NCBI GenBank assembly: GCA_029964075.1
Contig: CM057136.1
Span: 7,626,001-7,690,000 of the forward strand
Origin: Patiria pectinifera
Lineage: Eukaryota > Echinodermata > Asteroidea > Valvatida > Asterinidae
Direction: 5' to 3'
DNA length: 64,000 nucleotides
The position numbers and the translations under genes are program-made. Shown here one piece after another: positions 24,063 to 37,700 of this stretch. The notes below the pieces were generated by a model that worked only from the letters and a program-made list of their open reading frames with translations, had not been told where the DNA came from and searched no databases. Position 1 is the stretch's first letter. Every line of letters begins with the position of its first letter.

Positions 24063-24359
24063 CATAGGCGGATGGGGGGGGGGGGGGCGACAGAGGCCAT
24101 GTCCCCCCCCCCCCTAAAAAACGGGTCCATTTTAAACGGGGAAGTGAAGACGCCTTTTCTTTGGTTTTATGGAAATAAATTAAAAAATTGGGTATTTCCT
24201 TACATTAAGCCATCATCTACGAATACATTTTAATTTTAATATTACAATGTGGAAACGGCGCACGATACTATATACTTAATGCCCTTCCTTTTGAAACAAA
24301 ATATACTCGAGCCCTTGCACCCCTCCCCAAAAACAAAGTTGGTTCTGGATCCGCCCTTG
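24063..24359. mobile_element. G-run MITE in duplication unit 1 (copy in unit 2 near 26968-27265)
   Basis: Ends CATAGGCGGAT and GGATCCGCCCTTG frame a G-run, a C-run and an A/T-rich interior. It resembles the GCGGATCCAGG family at 49276-49530. No target duplication seen. The interior is where the two duplicated units differ most. Confidence 0.6.
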
Positions 24360-24414
24360 ACTGGCTAGAATATCTTGCTGAAAAATCCTGCTACTATCAT
24401 TGAACGCGGCCGTA

Positions 24415-24550
24415 TCATAAGTCCGACGCCTCATAGGTCCGACGCCTCATAAGTCGGACTTATGAGGCGTCGGACTTATGAGGCATAACATTTATTTATT
24501 CCGCTTCATAGGTCCGACGCCTCGTAAGTCCGACGCCTCATAAGTCCGAC
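24415..24550. repeat. Palindromic TCATAAGTCCGACGCC array, unit 1 copy
   Basis: A 16-bp unit, TCATAAGTCCGACGCC, occurs repeatedly in both orientations, with a perfect inversion at CATAAGTCGGACTTATG. An AT-rich segment containing TTTATTTATT splits the array. The same array is at 27320-27455. Confidence 0.8.
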
Positions 24551-24808
24551 AAATTAAACCCATTTGAACACTGTTACTGATAGTGTCCCTCAAGGCACAA
24601 AGTGGCTCTTCTGTGCTGTGATACCAGGTTTAAGCACATGTACGACTTGTTAGAGTGCACCGACTCGCCCTTACTGATTGCTTTCTCAATAGAGGCGGTC
24701 TCCCATTTCCATTTCATAAAACTTAAAATACAATACAAATACATTCGTCCGCGGTAGCTCCCTGATTACATGAACACACTAAGCACACTTGAACCCATGC
24801 TGCCATTT

Positions 24809-24856
24809 TCATGCCTTGCGTCGGTTGAATTTCTGGGACATGACGATATCCTCTTG
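24809..24856 (-). pseudogene. Duplicated copy of the last saposin-gene exon (unit 1)
   Basis: Identical to the predicted terminal exon at 27714-27761: a polypyrimidine tract, acceptor TACAG, 15 codons (QEDIVMSQKFNRRKA) and TGA. A minus-strand poly(A) signal lies at 24491-24500. No matching upstream exon lies between it and the unit 2 copy, so it could only be used by splicing past the nearer copy. It is probably a redundant exon. Confidence 0.6.
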
Positions 24857-25085
24857 CTGTACGAAACAATACAAAAGGGAGAGGAAATAGTAAATTAAAC
24901 AATGGATGTACATTAAACCAAACATTGATGCTGCATGCAGTACATTACCGAAGCATTTAAAACCCTCAATCAAAAATAAAGTGAAGCTGAAAATGGAACA
25001 GCCGTCACCATAATTCGGCATCAAACATCGAATCAAACCCATAACGTCGAATCAAACCACTGATCATGTTTTTGGTAGTTATAAG

Positions 25086-25293
25086 CTATTATAAAACCCC
25101 TGAATAAATTCCCGTCATCTATAATTGGTTGGTCGTTAATCACATGTCATTGAATTATTCGTCCCAACCCGCGACCCGGCCGCACCGCAAAAATAGAAGT
25201 TCTATTCCACGGTAAATAGATGTTCCATTGCACGGGCGCACGATTGGTAGTTCTGACCAATCAGATGACAAGGATTTCTTCAGGTGTTGTATA
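25086..25293. mobile_element. Fold-back MITE in duplication unit 1 (copy at 27991-28198)
   Basis: TTATAAAACCCCTGAATAAA at the left pairs with the complement of TTCAGGTGTTGTATAAAA at the right. The related element at 35540-35825 carries the same ends. The interior contains a TTCCATTGCACG motif. The 71-codon frame nearby is a by-product. Confidence 0.6.
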
Positions 25294-25890
25294 AAACAAA
25301 TATTGAATGTTTCACACATTTGTGCAATGGAAAGAATATTTTCATTTGGTGACAGATGGAAGGTTCCATCAATTATTAGAACAAAAGCTCTTCATACAAT
25401 AATATCGAAAATAAAATGGTATCCCAGGGAGACATTTACATAGCATTGTTCAAAAATAAAAACAACATAAACCCCTAACCCTTTTTATAAATACTCCGCC
25501 CCTCCAACACTTGACAATTATCGTTCTAACGACTGGTTTTAAGCAAGTTGTGACTGTAGTAAAATTCGTCGTAGGAATGGTATTTCAAACACTATATAGG
25601 GAGACATTAAAATGTCTCCCTGATGATCCATGTCTCACTAATGTAAACTAATTTACTGCAAAATGTCACCCGAAGGTACCATTTTAATGTAAACGTACTT
25701 CATTCATTACATACTTTATGTACTACGGCAGAATGTCAAGGAAACTTGGTTAATAAATGACAGAGTTAGGTATGTAGGGTACACTATTTGTTATTGCAAC
25801 ATGATAAAACCTATTCTTTATGCCTTTACTCCAGAATATATCAAGGAATCGAGGTTGACAGGAATTTTTTTAAAATAATTAATGACAACT

Positions 25891-28795
25891 ACGGAATTAT
25901 TAAGGGGCAGCCAGTAATTAATTGGCTCAAAAACAAATTTGAACGTTAAAAATTGGATATTCGGTCCACCACCGAGTTAACTTGAAATGTCTTGTGCTAT
26001 TCGTCAACGGCCAGCTTACGGTAGCTACGATCACGACCATGGAACGGCCATTTTTTGGGAGCCGTTTTAGGGAAAGAAATTAGGTATGGATAGAAAATTT
26101 TAAAAACGGATCAACAGAACACTAAAATACAATTTGGGCGCTGGATTGAATTGAATAGTTGTAAGAGTCTGCGAGTGATCATATCATAATTAAACTGACT
26201 GCCATGTTTATTGGATATCTAAATTTCCTCAAAGATGCCACGGTGCATCATGCAGTTTTACGATTGGCAGGTCTCAAAGGCCAAGAAAGCACCCCCCCCC
26301 CCTTTTAAAAACCCAAAACATCCTGGAAGCCATCTTGGATATCTCAATTTCACCTTAGGATCCCGAGGTGGCATCATCCAGATCGGTCAAAAGCATATCT
26401 TGCAGGCTAAGAAAACACCAAGAAACCGGGCGTGAACGGTTAAAGGGGTTATGTTAAAATCGGTATTTGGCAAATAATCAGGATTCGATTTGCTATCAAT
26501 TTTTAATATGAAGTATATTTGCGCCCAATAGTTTGTCATTTCATGTTCTATTATTTACAATTATATTCATATACAGTGTAAGCCTATGTATAATTTGATC
26601 AGTGGAATAAACTACTGCAATAACCGTGTAGAGTTACCCACACACTTGGAACCATAGAAAACATGCTTATTTTCTTTGTGTTGTTTGATATTGGTATCGG
26701 GCAAGCTCGTGATACTCCTATTTTATATTCTGCTAATTGAATAGGTATATATTCCCAATTTATATTCTTCAAAATTATTTGGATAAAATAAGGAATTAAA
26801 GAATAAAAACAAAGATAACGTTGTTGGTCCCACGTTTTATTCGTTGTGCGATTTTACTAGTGTTTTTTTTTTAATTGTCTTTATAATTAATAGATATCAC
26901 TGCTGTTCAGCTCAAACCTGATGTTTCTTTATTTAACGGAAATAACTAGAGTAGTATTACGCTCTAACATAGGCGGATGGGGGGGGGGGGGGCGACAGAG
27001 GCCATGTCCCCCCCCCTACAAAACGATTTCATTTTTATCGGAGAAGTGAAGACGCCTTTTCTTTAGTTTTACGGAAATACATTAAAACATTGCGTATTTC
27101 CCTTACATTAAGCCATCATCTACGAATACATTTTAATTTTAATATTACAATGTGGAAACGGCGCACGATACTATATACTTAATGCCCTTCCCTTTTTGAA
27201 ACAAAATATACTCGAGCCCTTGCCCCCCTCCCCAAAAACAAAGTTGGTTCTGGATCCGCCCTTGACTGGCTAGAATATCTTGCTGAAAAATCCTGCTACT
27301 ATCATTGAACGCGGCCGTATCATAAGTCCGACGCCTCATAGGTCCGACGCCTCATAAGTCGGACTTATGAGGCGTCGGACTTATGAGGCATAACATTTAT
27401 TTATTCCGCTTCATAGGTCCGACGCCTCGTAAGTCCGACGCCTCATAAGTCCGACAAATTAAACCCATTTGAACACTGTTACTGATAGTGTCCCTCAAGG
27501 CACAAAGTGGCTCTTCTGTGCTGTGATACCAGGTTTAAGCACATGTACGACTTGTTAGAGTGCACCGACTCGCCCTTACTGATTGCTTTCTCAATAGAGG
27601 CGGTCTCCCATTTCCATTTCATAAAACTTAAAATACAATACAAATACATTCGTCCGCGGTAGCTCCCTGATTACATGAACACACTAAGCACACTTGAACC
27701 CATGCTGCCATTTTCATGCCTTGCGTCGGTTGAATTTCTGGGACATGACGATATCCTCTTGCTGTACGAAACAATACAAAAGGGAGAGGAAATAGTAAAT
27801 TAAACAATGGATGTACATTAAACCAAACATTGATGCTGCATGCAGTACATTACCGAAGCATTTAAAACCCTCAATCAAAAATAAAGTGAAGCTGAAAATG
27901 GAACAGCCGTCACCATAATTCGGCATCAAACATCGAATCAAACCCATAACGTCGAATCAAACCACTGATCATGTTTTTGGTAGTTATAAGCTATTATAAA
28001 ACCCCTGAATAAATTCCCGTCATCTATAATTGGTTGGTCGTTAATCACATGTCATTGAATTATTCGTCCCAACCCGCGACCCGGCCGCACCGCAAAAATA
28101 GAAGTTCTATTCCACGGTAAATAGATGTTCCATTGCACGGGCGCACGATTGGTAGTTCTGACCAATCAGATGACAAGGATTTCTTCAGGTGTTGTATAAA
28201 ACAAATATTGAATGTTTCACACATTTGTGCAATGGAAAGAATATTTTCATTTGGTGACAGATGGAAGGTTCCATCAATTATTAGAACAAAAGCTCTTCAT
28301 ACAATAATATCGAAAATAAAATGGTATCCCAGGGAGACATTTACATAGCATTGTTCAAAAATAAAAACAACATAAACCCCTAACCCTTTTTATAAATACT
28401 CCGCCCCTCCAACACTTGACAATTATCGTTCTAACGACTGGTTTTAAGCAAGTTGTGACTGTAGTAAAATTCGTCGTAGGAATGGTATTTCAAACACTAT
28501 ATAGGGAGACATTAAAATGTCTCCCTGATGATCCATGTCTCACTAATGTAAACTAATTTACTGCAAAATGTCACCCGAAGGTACCATTTTAATGTAAACG
28601 TACTTCATTCATTACATACTTTATGTACTACGGCAGAATGTCAAGGAAACTTGGTTAATAAATGACAGAGTTAGGTATGTAGGGTACACTATTTGTTATT
28701 GCAACATGATAAAACCTATTCTTTATGCCTTTACTCCAGAATATATCAAGGAATCGAGGTTGACAGGAATTTTTTTAAAATAATTAATGACAACT
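25891..28795. repeat. 2.9-kb tandem duplication, unit 2
   Basis: Second copy of 22987-25890. Most of the unit matches base for base apart from run-length changes. About 15 substitutions are packed into roughly 27015-27110 (against 24110-24205). The unit stops at the splice donor of saposin exon 14. Confidence 0.95.
27396..27405 (-). terminator. Poly(A) signal of the four-domain saposin gene
   Basis: On the minus strand AATAAATAAA lies about 310 bp after the stop codon at 27714-27716, giving a plausible 3' end. An identical signal is at 24491-24500 in unit 1. Confidence 0.45.
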
Positions 28796-31700
28796 ACCTT
28801 TTCCATGCTAGCGGCCATGTTGCTGACAAGATTCGGCATATCACCTGTTCTCTCTGCTGAGCAATATTTCAGCTGTGCACAGATCTCATTCGGATTAGCC
28901 TGTGAAGAAAGATTACAAAATCATGGTTTAATTATTACTGTCTTCGCCTAAATGGTCCTTATAAAGGGCATATACTTAAATCCCTGAAGTTCTGTTATAA
29001 GACCAGAGTGAAGGACTGGGACTAAAAAATATGCTGGATCTTATTTCACATCAGTGCATTGTCACGGTATTCATATTTCAATATCGGCGTATATTGCAAT
29101 TTTCACTCGCGCTTTTTTTTCCCGTTGAAACTTTGCTATTTGTGCGCATGCGTAACTTAGATGAGGGGTGAATGAAATGTGTATCTGCCCAATTCTAATC
29201 GTCATTAATGAACAAGTTATGCGCCTATCAATTGTTTCCCCCGCCGCTCCCCCCGGACTGCCCCACCCAAGACGTGGAGATTGTCACTTTTGAAGTGACA
29301 AAATCCCCACCCCTCGGGCAAAATTTAAGTGACAATGCCCCGACATACATACGTGGGGCGCACTGGTGATTGCCTTTCCATGTAGTACGCCAATGTTAAC
29401 AATGTAATTTGAGTGACCATAATCCCCACCCTGGGGCGTGACACGTGACCAAATCCCGACATCGGACCTGGGGCAGCGGGGGGGGGGGGACATTATAGGC
29501 GCATTACATGTTTGATAACTTATAGACAACAAGATTGGTGTTATATAACTTTACTTTAAGGTTTGATGAGGTCTACTAATGAGATTTGTAAGGTTTAAAA
29601 TGGTTTGCAAAAAAATGTTTACTATAATGTTTAACAAGGTTTACTAATAAGGGATAGCCTATTTAACAAAATTTACTAACTATAATGATAATATAGTTAT
29701 TAACTAAGCTTTACTTATAAAGGTTGACTATAAGATTTACTATTAAGGTTTACAGACAAGGTTTCCCATGGTTTACTAATTAGGCGATCCAACTTGGAAT
29801 GAGACTTAAATTCCGCCTTGAGACAAGTCTATTGTTTACTATTTACTGTAACCTTATCACCGCGACCATGCCGGCATGCTATGCGTACACAACTGAAATT
29901 TCAAACATAATTAATATTTGTTGATGATCATGGTGATTATATTTGAATATCCCTGTCATAATAATTACGAAAAAATGTATGTAAATTGTTGTATTAGGCC
30001 TATGCCGGATGTAGGCCCAGTACTTTAATCTTGCGCGCTGCACAATTCGGTGGGGCCTACGTCGCACGTGAAAATCCGTCTCTCTCTCTTCTTGCTGGAG
30101 TGATTTCGTACAGAAGTAAGTGTCACTTTCTCCTCAAAACTCACTTATTTTGCAAAGTTTGTTCACCAAAATACCTCACTTTGAGCTCATAATGTTATGA
30201 ATGCAGGTTCATAGAACATGTGGACCGAGTATAAGCTCATAATTAAACCAGAATCTGTCATTTTGGACAGGTTTTCTGTACTTCATTTTCCGGAAAGATT
30301 TGTGTGGAGAGTTTGCCGCGTGGCTTTCGCATGAGGCATCGGCTGTTTCATGTATGGTCTCAACGGCTATTTTATAGTATTCGGTCTGTGTATTGGTTAC
30401 GCAGGTTGACTCTGTATGTGGAGAGAGCAGGTTTGCGCAGTGCCCATATTAGCCCAATGCTCTCCCATACCATAACAACAGTCCATTTCATACTAGTCTA
30501 GCCCTTACTACATCATAATCAAAACTAGCCTAGACTAATACCATAACTTTTTGAGATAGATGCACCTACAGCTAGACTATTGATACCTATTTAGATAATT
30601 GCCAAACAGTGATAGGCCTAATTCACTGTTATCTCACTGTCATATTCTTATAAGCTGATGTGAAATATTATAGTTCATCATCGCAGATTTGTAAGTCAAA
30701 TATTTGATTAAGATTGATTAAATCATTCGAAACCTCTTGACAGTAAACATTGGCTTCAATTCGTGATGGTTTTTCTTTTTAATTGCCGACGGGATCTAAT
30801 TTATAATTAAGCGGACTTCCCACGTACACAGGGGCGTAGGCCGGTCTTTTTTTTTGGGGGGGGGGGGGTTAAACATTGTTGAAAAGGGCACTTGCACATT
30901 CGTTGTGAAATGTAGACAGCTTTTTTTCTCCGGACACTTGGCCTCCGTAAAATCAAAAGCGGGTGCTGGTACTATCTGTCGATGGAGGCGCTGTTCAAAA
31001 CCGACAATTACGCACACAAAGGGCCAATATATGGTGCTTTTCATGGCGATCCATGTGTGAAATTTTGAAAAAGACACCAAAAAACGGCAGATGCCACAAA
31101 AAAGGGCACCACTTCTTTTCTAAAAAGGGCACTTGTTCAGAAAAAAAAGGGCACTCTTTAAAAATTATTGGGGGGGTAAGCCCGAAAAAAGGGCATTTGA
31201 ATGGAAAAAGGCAGTCTTTACAAAATATTAAAGGGGAGGGGGTAAATACCCCTTCCCCCCCCCCCCCCCCCCCACGGCTAAGCCTATGCTACACATAACC
31301 GTGGCACTTATATGGTAAATTTAACAGGTAAACCAAAATTAGTACTAAGGTTTAATGAGGTTTTACCGATTGGTAGTACATTAAAGCTTTACTAAAGGTT
31401 TACTAACAAGGTTCACTGAAGATGCATGTATCGTTAGATTTGCTGATAAGAATTACACTAACCAGGTTTAATAATGCACGGTTTAGTAGAGTTTCCCAAT
31501 AAGGTATACCAACAGTTTTACTACTAAGGAATAAGGTTTACTTGAAAGGTTTACTGTAATAAGGTTTACTAATACGGTTTACTAAGACGGTTTACTACTA
31601 AGGTTTATTACTCGCTGTTCGTTTACCAGTGTAGACGGGAAGGTTTGTATCATAGTCGGAGTGTAGCTCTCCACTGCCTTCTTGCACCAGGGGGCAAGGG

Positions 31701-34700
31701 AACAAAAACCGTCGCAGGTTTTCTCAAGCTGCTTGGATATAGCCACCTGAATAAGAAATATTACAGTGATGAAAAATTGCAATTGAAAGTGAGTAGCTGG
31801 GGGGGGGGGGTGGTTTCGTTTTCCGAACCTTGCGTCAGGTGTCACGATTTTTTCCGCCTCCGACTTTGGACTCTTCGCACAATATAGGTCCATGGACTTC
31901 GAAAGCATTCGATCCTGTAGGCTTACACTGATACCACAATTTAGGGTATTTTAATAAAGGTTTCACTTTACATTAAAGCTTCAAAACATGTCTTGAGCCA
32001 GAGATAGCGTCGAAGCTTCGGACGGGCCGGGTAATAAAAAAAACACCGATTTGAAGAATCGTCGTCGCAATTGTCTTCAAACCTCGCCAGCGATTAAACC
32101 TCAGTTTAACAGTTTAAAATTTTCAACAAAGCCCTTTTGATGAGGCCCGTCTTTCTTTTTTATTATACAAAAAGTGGATTTATAAATCATATTGTTTGCC
32201 TTAAACCAGAGTTGTTAATAAAGATATTGTGTACAACCGTTGTTGACAGTTGTTGAAACAAGTATTCTGTGTCATTTTCTTTGTTGTTCCAAACAGTCAG
32301 AATAACACAACAAACTGCTTTTTTTTTGACGAAACAGGTTTTGGGGTCATTGTGTTTAAATGGTGATATTCTTTAAATGGATTGAGCAATTTCAGTACTT
32401 TTTTCATCTAAAGGTAGCTTATGAAATTGGCTTTCCGGTCATTATTATTGTTGGTGCTACATATTTGTTTAAATATCAAATATATTTTAGGGGGTTTGGG
32501 TTCCTTTTTTTTTTAATCACCGGCGCCCTTTGTAGAACGCCATGGTCCAGTGGTTACGGTGTTTGACTCATGTACGAAGGTGCGTGGGCTCGAACCGTAC
32601 CAGGAACATGGTGTTTGTGCCCTTGGGCAAGACACTTAACTACAATTGCCTCTCTCCACCCAGGAGTATAATGGGTACCTGTGAGGGTCGAGGACCGATT
32701 GAGCGCTGATATCGGCTGTCGCGTGGTCCCATGGCCTGATGAACGGGGTAATAATTGTAAAGCGCTGTGAGATCGTTGATAGGATGGAAAGCTCTATATA
32801 AATACAATTATTATTGTATAACTGTCAGCTGTGAATTAGACTTGCACAAGTTTCAACTTGGCCCATACATTTGACTTTGCTGGCCCCACCGGGGCCAGCC
32901 TATATAACTGACGACTGACTGACTGACTGACTGTCACTTGTGAATTACACTTGGCCTAAAAACATGTCTCGGATGACGACTTATAATAGATGGTTTGGGT
33001 GAAGATTTACCAGGCTTGCTAAGCGTTCATTTTAATATTTTTTTTCAGCAAAAATAAACAACAGAAGACAAACAGAGAATATACCAACTTACATCGATTT
33101 GGATGTCTTTTCCGATTCGCTGGCTGACATCCGTGAAGAAGGCTTTGCAACGCTCGCAAGGTTGCTGTCGATCTTGCAACTGAAGGCTTGTCTGATTGGA
33201 GAATTGGAAAAATCGTGGAAAAGTATCTGTTGCATGAAACATGATCGGAATTTCTGTGGTCTGAGTGTCAATATTCGCCTTCTCACACCTCCGAGCAGCG
33301 AAGCGGTGATAAAATTCTCCACATTTTCCAAATATGGGCATAATTTTTTTTTCAATGGGCCAATTAGGCCAAGCTTCCATGTAATCCTCACCCCTACTAT
33401 ACATGTACACCACAAGCCTGTAGACTCCCATTGGCCAGACCCTAGCCACTCCGGAGTAAGGAGTGTTGAAAGACAGAAGCCAAGATGGCGGCTCATGCCT
33501 TTGTGCAGTAATTGGAGAAAATGGAGGCCAGACCCTTTGTGCCGCCGATCTCTTTGTGTCAACCCCTCGTGCCGCCCAGAGCTCAGACAGGTTGTAAACA
33601 ATCACTGACGATGTGAATGACCTATATCTTGTGCATGTACAGGCATGCGGGGGTTATTGACCTAGAAACACATGTGGTGATAAAATTCTCCACGTGGCAA
33701 CTCCGTGTGATTTTTTTTGCTAAGCTGCTCCCAGGGTTAAGAGATTATCTGCTTTGCCTTATTCAAAGTTGTGACTTTTCTAACGATCTTTCCATCCCAA
33801 CGAGCTCGAGGACCGTCGCGAGATCACTGGTTTTAACGAGATTTGATGTAGGGCGCCAGGTGTTAGCGATTAACATGCATGCTAACGGGTATTAAGGCTG
33901 GTTATAATGCATTCAGCCCATGAAGGTAAATCCGTTCAGCGCATTTTGTACTAGAGCTCAGAACAGTCGTTCATCCTTCTGTGTACAATCCGTATTTAAA
34001 ACCAACCAAGCATAATTGACCCTTTAATAAGTAACATACATTACCTCATAACCCGAAGTGGGGCAGTACTTCGCCTCTGGACAAAAGAAGTACGGGTTCT
34101 GTTGCAAGATTAAAAACAAAAGTAGTAGCCACTCTTAATTTACAATTCATAAATACCTGGGACAGTTTACCATTTCTATTGGTCGGGAGCCCGTTACGCG
34201 CAGTACGCGCGACGCGCGCTCCAATCTCCATATAAGGATTGGCTTACGACAGGGACATACCATAATACAGCTAGATGGGGTGTTTCGAAAATAATAATTT
34301 GCAAATCGTCGAATTGTATTGGTGATGATAAAATGACGATAAAAAATCATGAAGCTTGCCCGACGTTAAACATGTTATAAAATGAGCCGGGGGGGGGGGG
34401 GGACGGGAGGAACACAGATTTCCACAAGGTGGCGCCTTTCTTAAAATAATCTTGTGAACGCCAAGTGTCCATTTATGGCGTTTTGTAAGTCATGTTTATT
34501 CATGAATTGTTTTAATGTGAATTACTTGCTTTATTCACAATTATTCACAACTGCAACAATTTATTTCATCTTTTCTTCTTAGAACATAGGTGAAGGTGTG
34601 TGTGTGTGTGTGGGGGGGGGGGGGGCTGATCCAATGGCTCATACGCCATGGTTACAAGTGTGTGGGGATATAAGTATACTCCCTTCCCCTCCCCTGCAAT

Positions 34701-37700
34701 TTAAGCAAAGTAAAAAATAAACAAGTTTGTCGTCCCCCGCTTCGTTTCCATAGCCTCCTTTTTTAAATCATACATTTCCAATATATATATTTTTAAATTG
34801 TATTTGTTTCCAGCAAAACTTTAGATATGAATGCAGGTTCAAAATCTTGTGGGAAGAATGAAGGCTCCTTTGGACAAAAAAATATCAGCAAAAGAATCAG
34901 CAAAAGAGTCAAGAGAACGGAAGAATCCATCCGCCATTTTGGAAAATCCGCCATCTTGGGGGAAAAGGGGGCTTTCGGGATATCCTCCTTTTTTTCTCCA
35001 AAAAGCCAGGACGAGAAACTGTTCTGTTTTACTTGGCCTTATAGCCCATGCAAAGCCTCACCAGTAGTGTTATGAGATCCGGCACCCACACTTTGGGAAA
35101 ATCCTTCAGACCGTCTCGGCACATGTCGGCATCAGGGCCCGCCAAACTACAGACTTCAGACACCTTTGCTGCGATAAGAGGCTTGAAGAGTATATGGGTA
35201 AAACATAACATGTTTTATGGGGTAATAATCTAATCTTATCTTTGATGACAATCAAATTTTGCTGGTCCCTGAGAGCCAGCCTAGTTTTCTCTTTGTACCT
35301 ATCTCACTTGACTGACTGACGGTGACTGGTGACTTTCACTGGTTGTAGGCTGGCGAGGAGAGCTAGTATACATATAATGAATGCTTGTAAGTGCAATGAG
35401 TAAGAATAATTTCATGAGGTGACAGAGGAATGTTCCATTTCACGAGGCGAAGCCGAGTGCAATGGAACATTCGTCTGTCACATCACCGAATGAAATTCTT
35501 CTTTCCATTGCACGAATGTGAAATATTTATTATTTGTTTTATAACACCTGAATAAATCTTCGTCATCTGATTTGTTGATTTTGTGAACTCTGGTACTTAC
35601 ATCAATGTTCTACTTTTTACCGATCCGATTTATTCAAAACTGTTCGACAAAATCAGAACTAGCCAGCATATTCAATAAGTTTCGGTCTAAATCATTCCAC
35701 AACTAAGTTCAGAACGTTCATATCCAATTTAGGTATTATAAAAATGTTCTCGACAAGTTCAGAACATGTGATCACCGATCCGCCAATCAGATGACGGGCA
35801 TTTACTCCGGTGTTGTATAAAAAGTGCTATTGTATAGAACTACCCAGTTACTTGAATGAATGGGCTAAATCTGACCCATGAGTAGACCAGATTCCTGAAA
35901 AGACTTGCAGTGAATACAGCCATTCTGATTCAGTTGAATAGAATTTCGTGCTCTCTGACGTAGAGTGGTCTGTTGACCAGCTTTCTAGACTTTCCTAGTC
36001 TTTTCCTTATTCAACCGCATATCAAATCCCCATTTTGGACACTTTCTACATTGCTGAAACTGCAATCATGCTACTTTACATAAATCAAAATGAATTTGAA
36101 AAAAGAGATACCATGAACGCAGTTACTCCTTGCTCCAACGCTTCGTAGACTTTCCCCATAAATTCCCGGCAGTCGGCGCAGGTTGGTGCAGTGTCTTCAC
36201 TCATTGGACTCTAATATCAAAAAGACATTACTATTAAATAGAAATGGAAAACAGTTCATGCAATATGCATGCAAATTGCTCATGCAAATTGCCATTGGAC
36301 AATGTTACTGTAGATGCGCGCGATATCAGGCCGTCGGCGCATGATGGTGTGGAGTCTTTCACTCATCGAACTCTGGTGTGCGAATATTCAAAGACATTAC
36401 CAATAGATATTGACCATCATCTCATGCATTATGCATGAAGTGGCATGTGCTTTGCCATTGGTCAAAACTACTTTAGTCGCACGTGTATATACCAGCATAC
36501 TTGCCTGGTTCCAGTAAAAACTCTTCGACAGGTACTGTTCAATGGGGGGTTCCAAACTTGTCAGTTCATGTTCACTTTTTTTATGTCAACGTCTTGGTAC
36601 CAAACACCAACTAATCATGGTCACAGACTCACATGTGTGACTTTAACATGTAGTATCGAGCATTTTATCAGATTTTACCTGGAATAACTTGACGACAAGC
36701 CCCTCGTTTTCAATATCTCTCTTTTTCTCTGATGCGCTGCAGTATCCAAGCGCCTTGCATCCTGTGAGGTCATCAGGCTGAAGAACCAATACAAACTCCA
36801 CGGTTACTTTACATAAACGTCTTTTTAACAAACAGATGATTGATTGATTTCTTCATATGACACTTGCTTTACACAGTATCAAACAGTTGTGGCAGAATAA
36901 GCCCAACTATGTCAACATTTGTCGAGTTAAAAAGGTGCGTCTGTGTGTTAATTTGAAGCTTTGGAATACTGCCGACGGCACTCAGAAATTATGACTTAAC
37001 AACTTGGACTAAATCAAATTCTCTTTTTCATTTTTAGGAATCAAGTGCCAAATCTTGCGAACAAAATCGCTTCCTGGTGTCATTTTTCTGTTGAATTAAA
37101 ACCAGTCCTGTACTTTTGAAAATACGCTCAATCTCCTTGCTCGTAATTGATATAGTATGATATGTATCTATATTTCAAAGTTATATAAAACAAAACACTT
37201 TAAAGTTACAACATGAGGGCAAAACAAATAATTAGAACAACATCATCCCCTCAAACTAAATATATACATTATATGCTTACCGCTAAAACCGCCAATTTCC
37301 GCAGCATGACCGGGAAGAAATCCTTGACCATTTCGTAGCAGAAGAACCCGAGCGCGCAGAAGGAATCGCAGGCCTTGTGAAACTCATCGGCAACGGCTAC
37401 CTGAAGAGAGTAAAGGTTATATACATGTATCTCAAATCGTTGCCCCCCCCCCCCCAACTCAGTATTTGATTTCATGGAGGCCAAGTGTCAGGAGAAAAAC
37501 ACGTGTCTACATTTCAGCACGGATGGGCAAGTGCCCTTTTCAATAAATGTTTACCCCCCCCCCCCCATCAAATTTGATCGACCCTGCTACGCCCCTGAAT
37601 GTTGTATACTTACGTAATGTGGTAAACATCACCTTATCTACAAAGAACTAGTTGCCATTACTAAAGTCTATCTTATATTTTATAAACATTGTATCATATA

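Larger units (their letters stand above)
22987..25890. repeat. 2.9-kb tandem duplication, unit 1
   Basis: Nearly identical to the adjacent unit 25891-28795 in direct orientation (period about 2905 bp). Both units start ACGGAATTATTAAGG and end TTAATGACAACT. The shared AC at the junctions leaves the boundary ambiguous by 2 bp. Each unit carries a G-run MITE (24063-24359 here), a TCCGACGCCTCATAAG palindrome array, a copy of the last exon of the four-domain saposin gene and a fold-back MITE. Confidence 0.95.

Noticed and set aside
24415-24550. CRISPR-like array
   Set aside because: Units are contiguous, inverted and without unique spacers, and the genome is eukaryotic.
33045-33608. Overlapping frames of 169-186 codons on both strands
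   Set aside because: Only the 33093-33179 minus-strand segment carries saposin motifs with proper splice sites; the rest is intron, and the plus-strand frame is a shadow.
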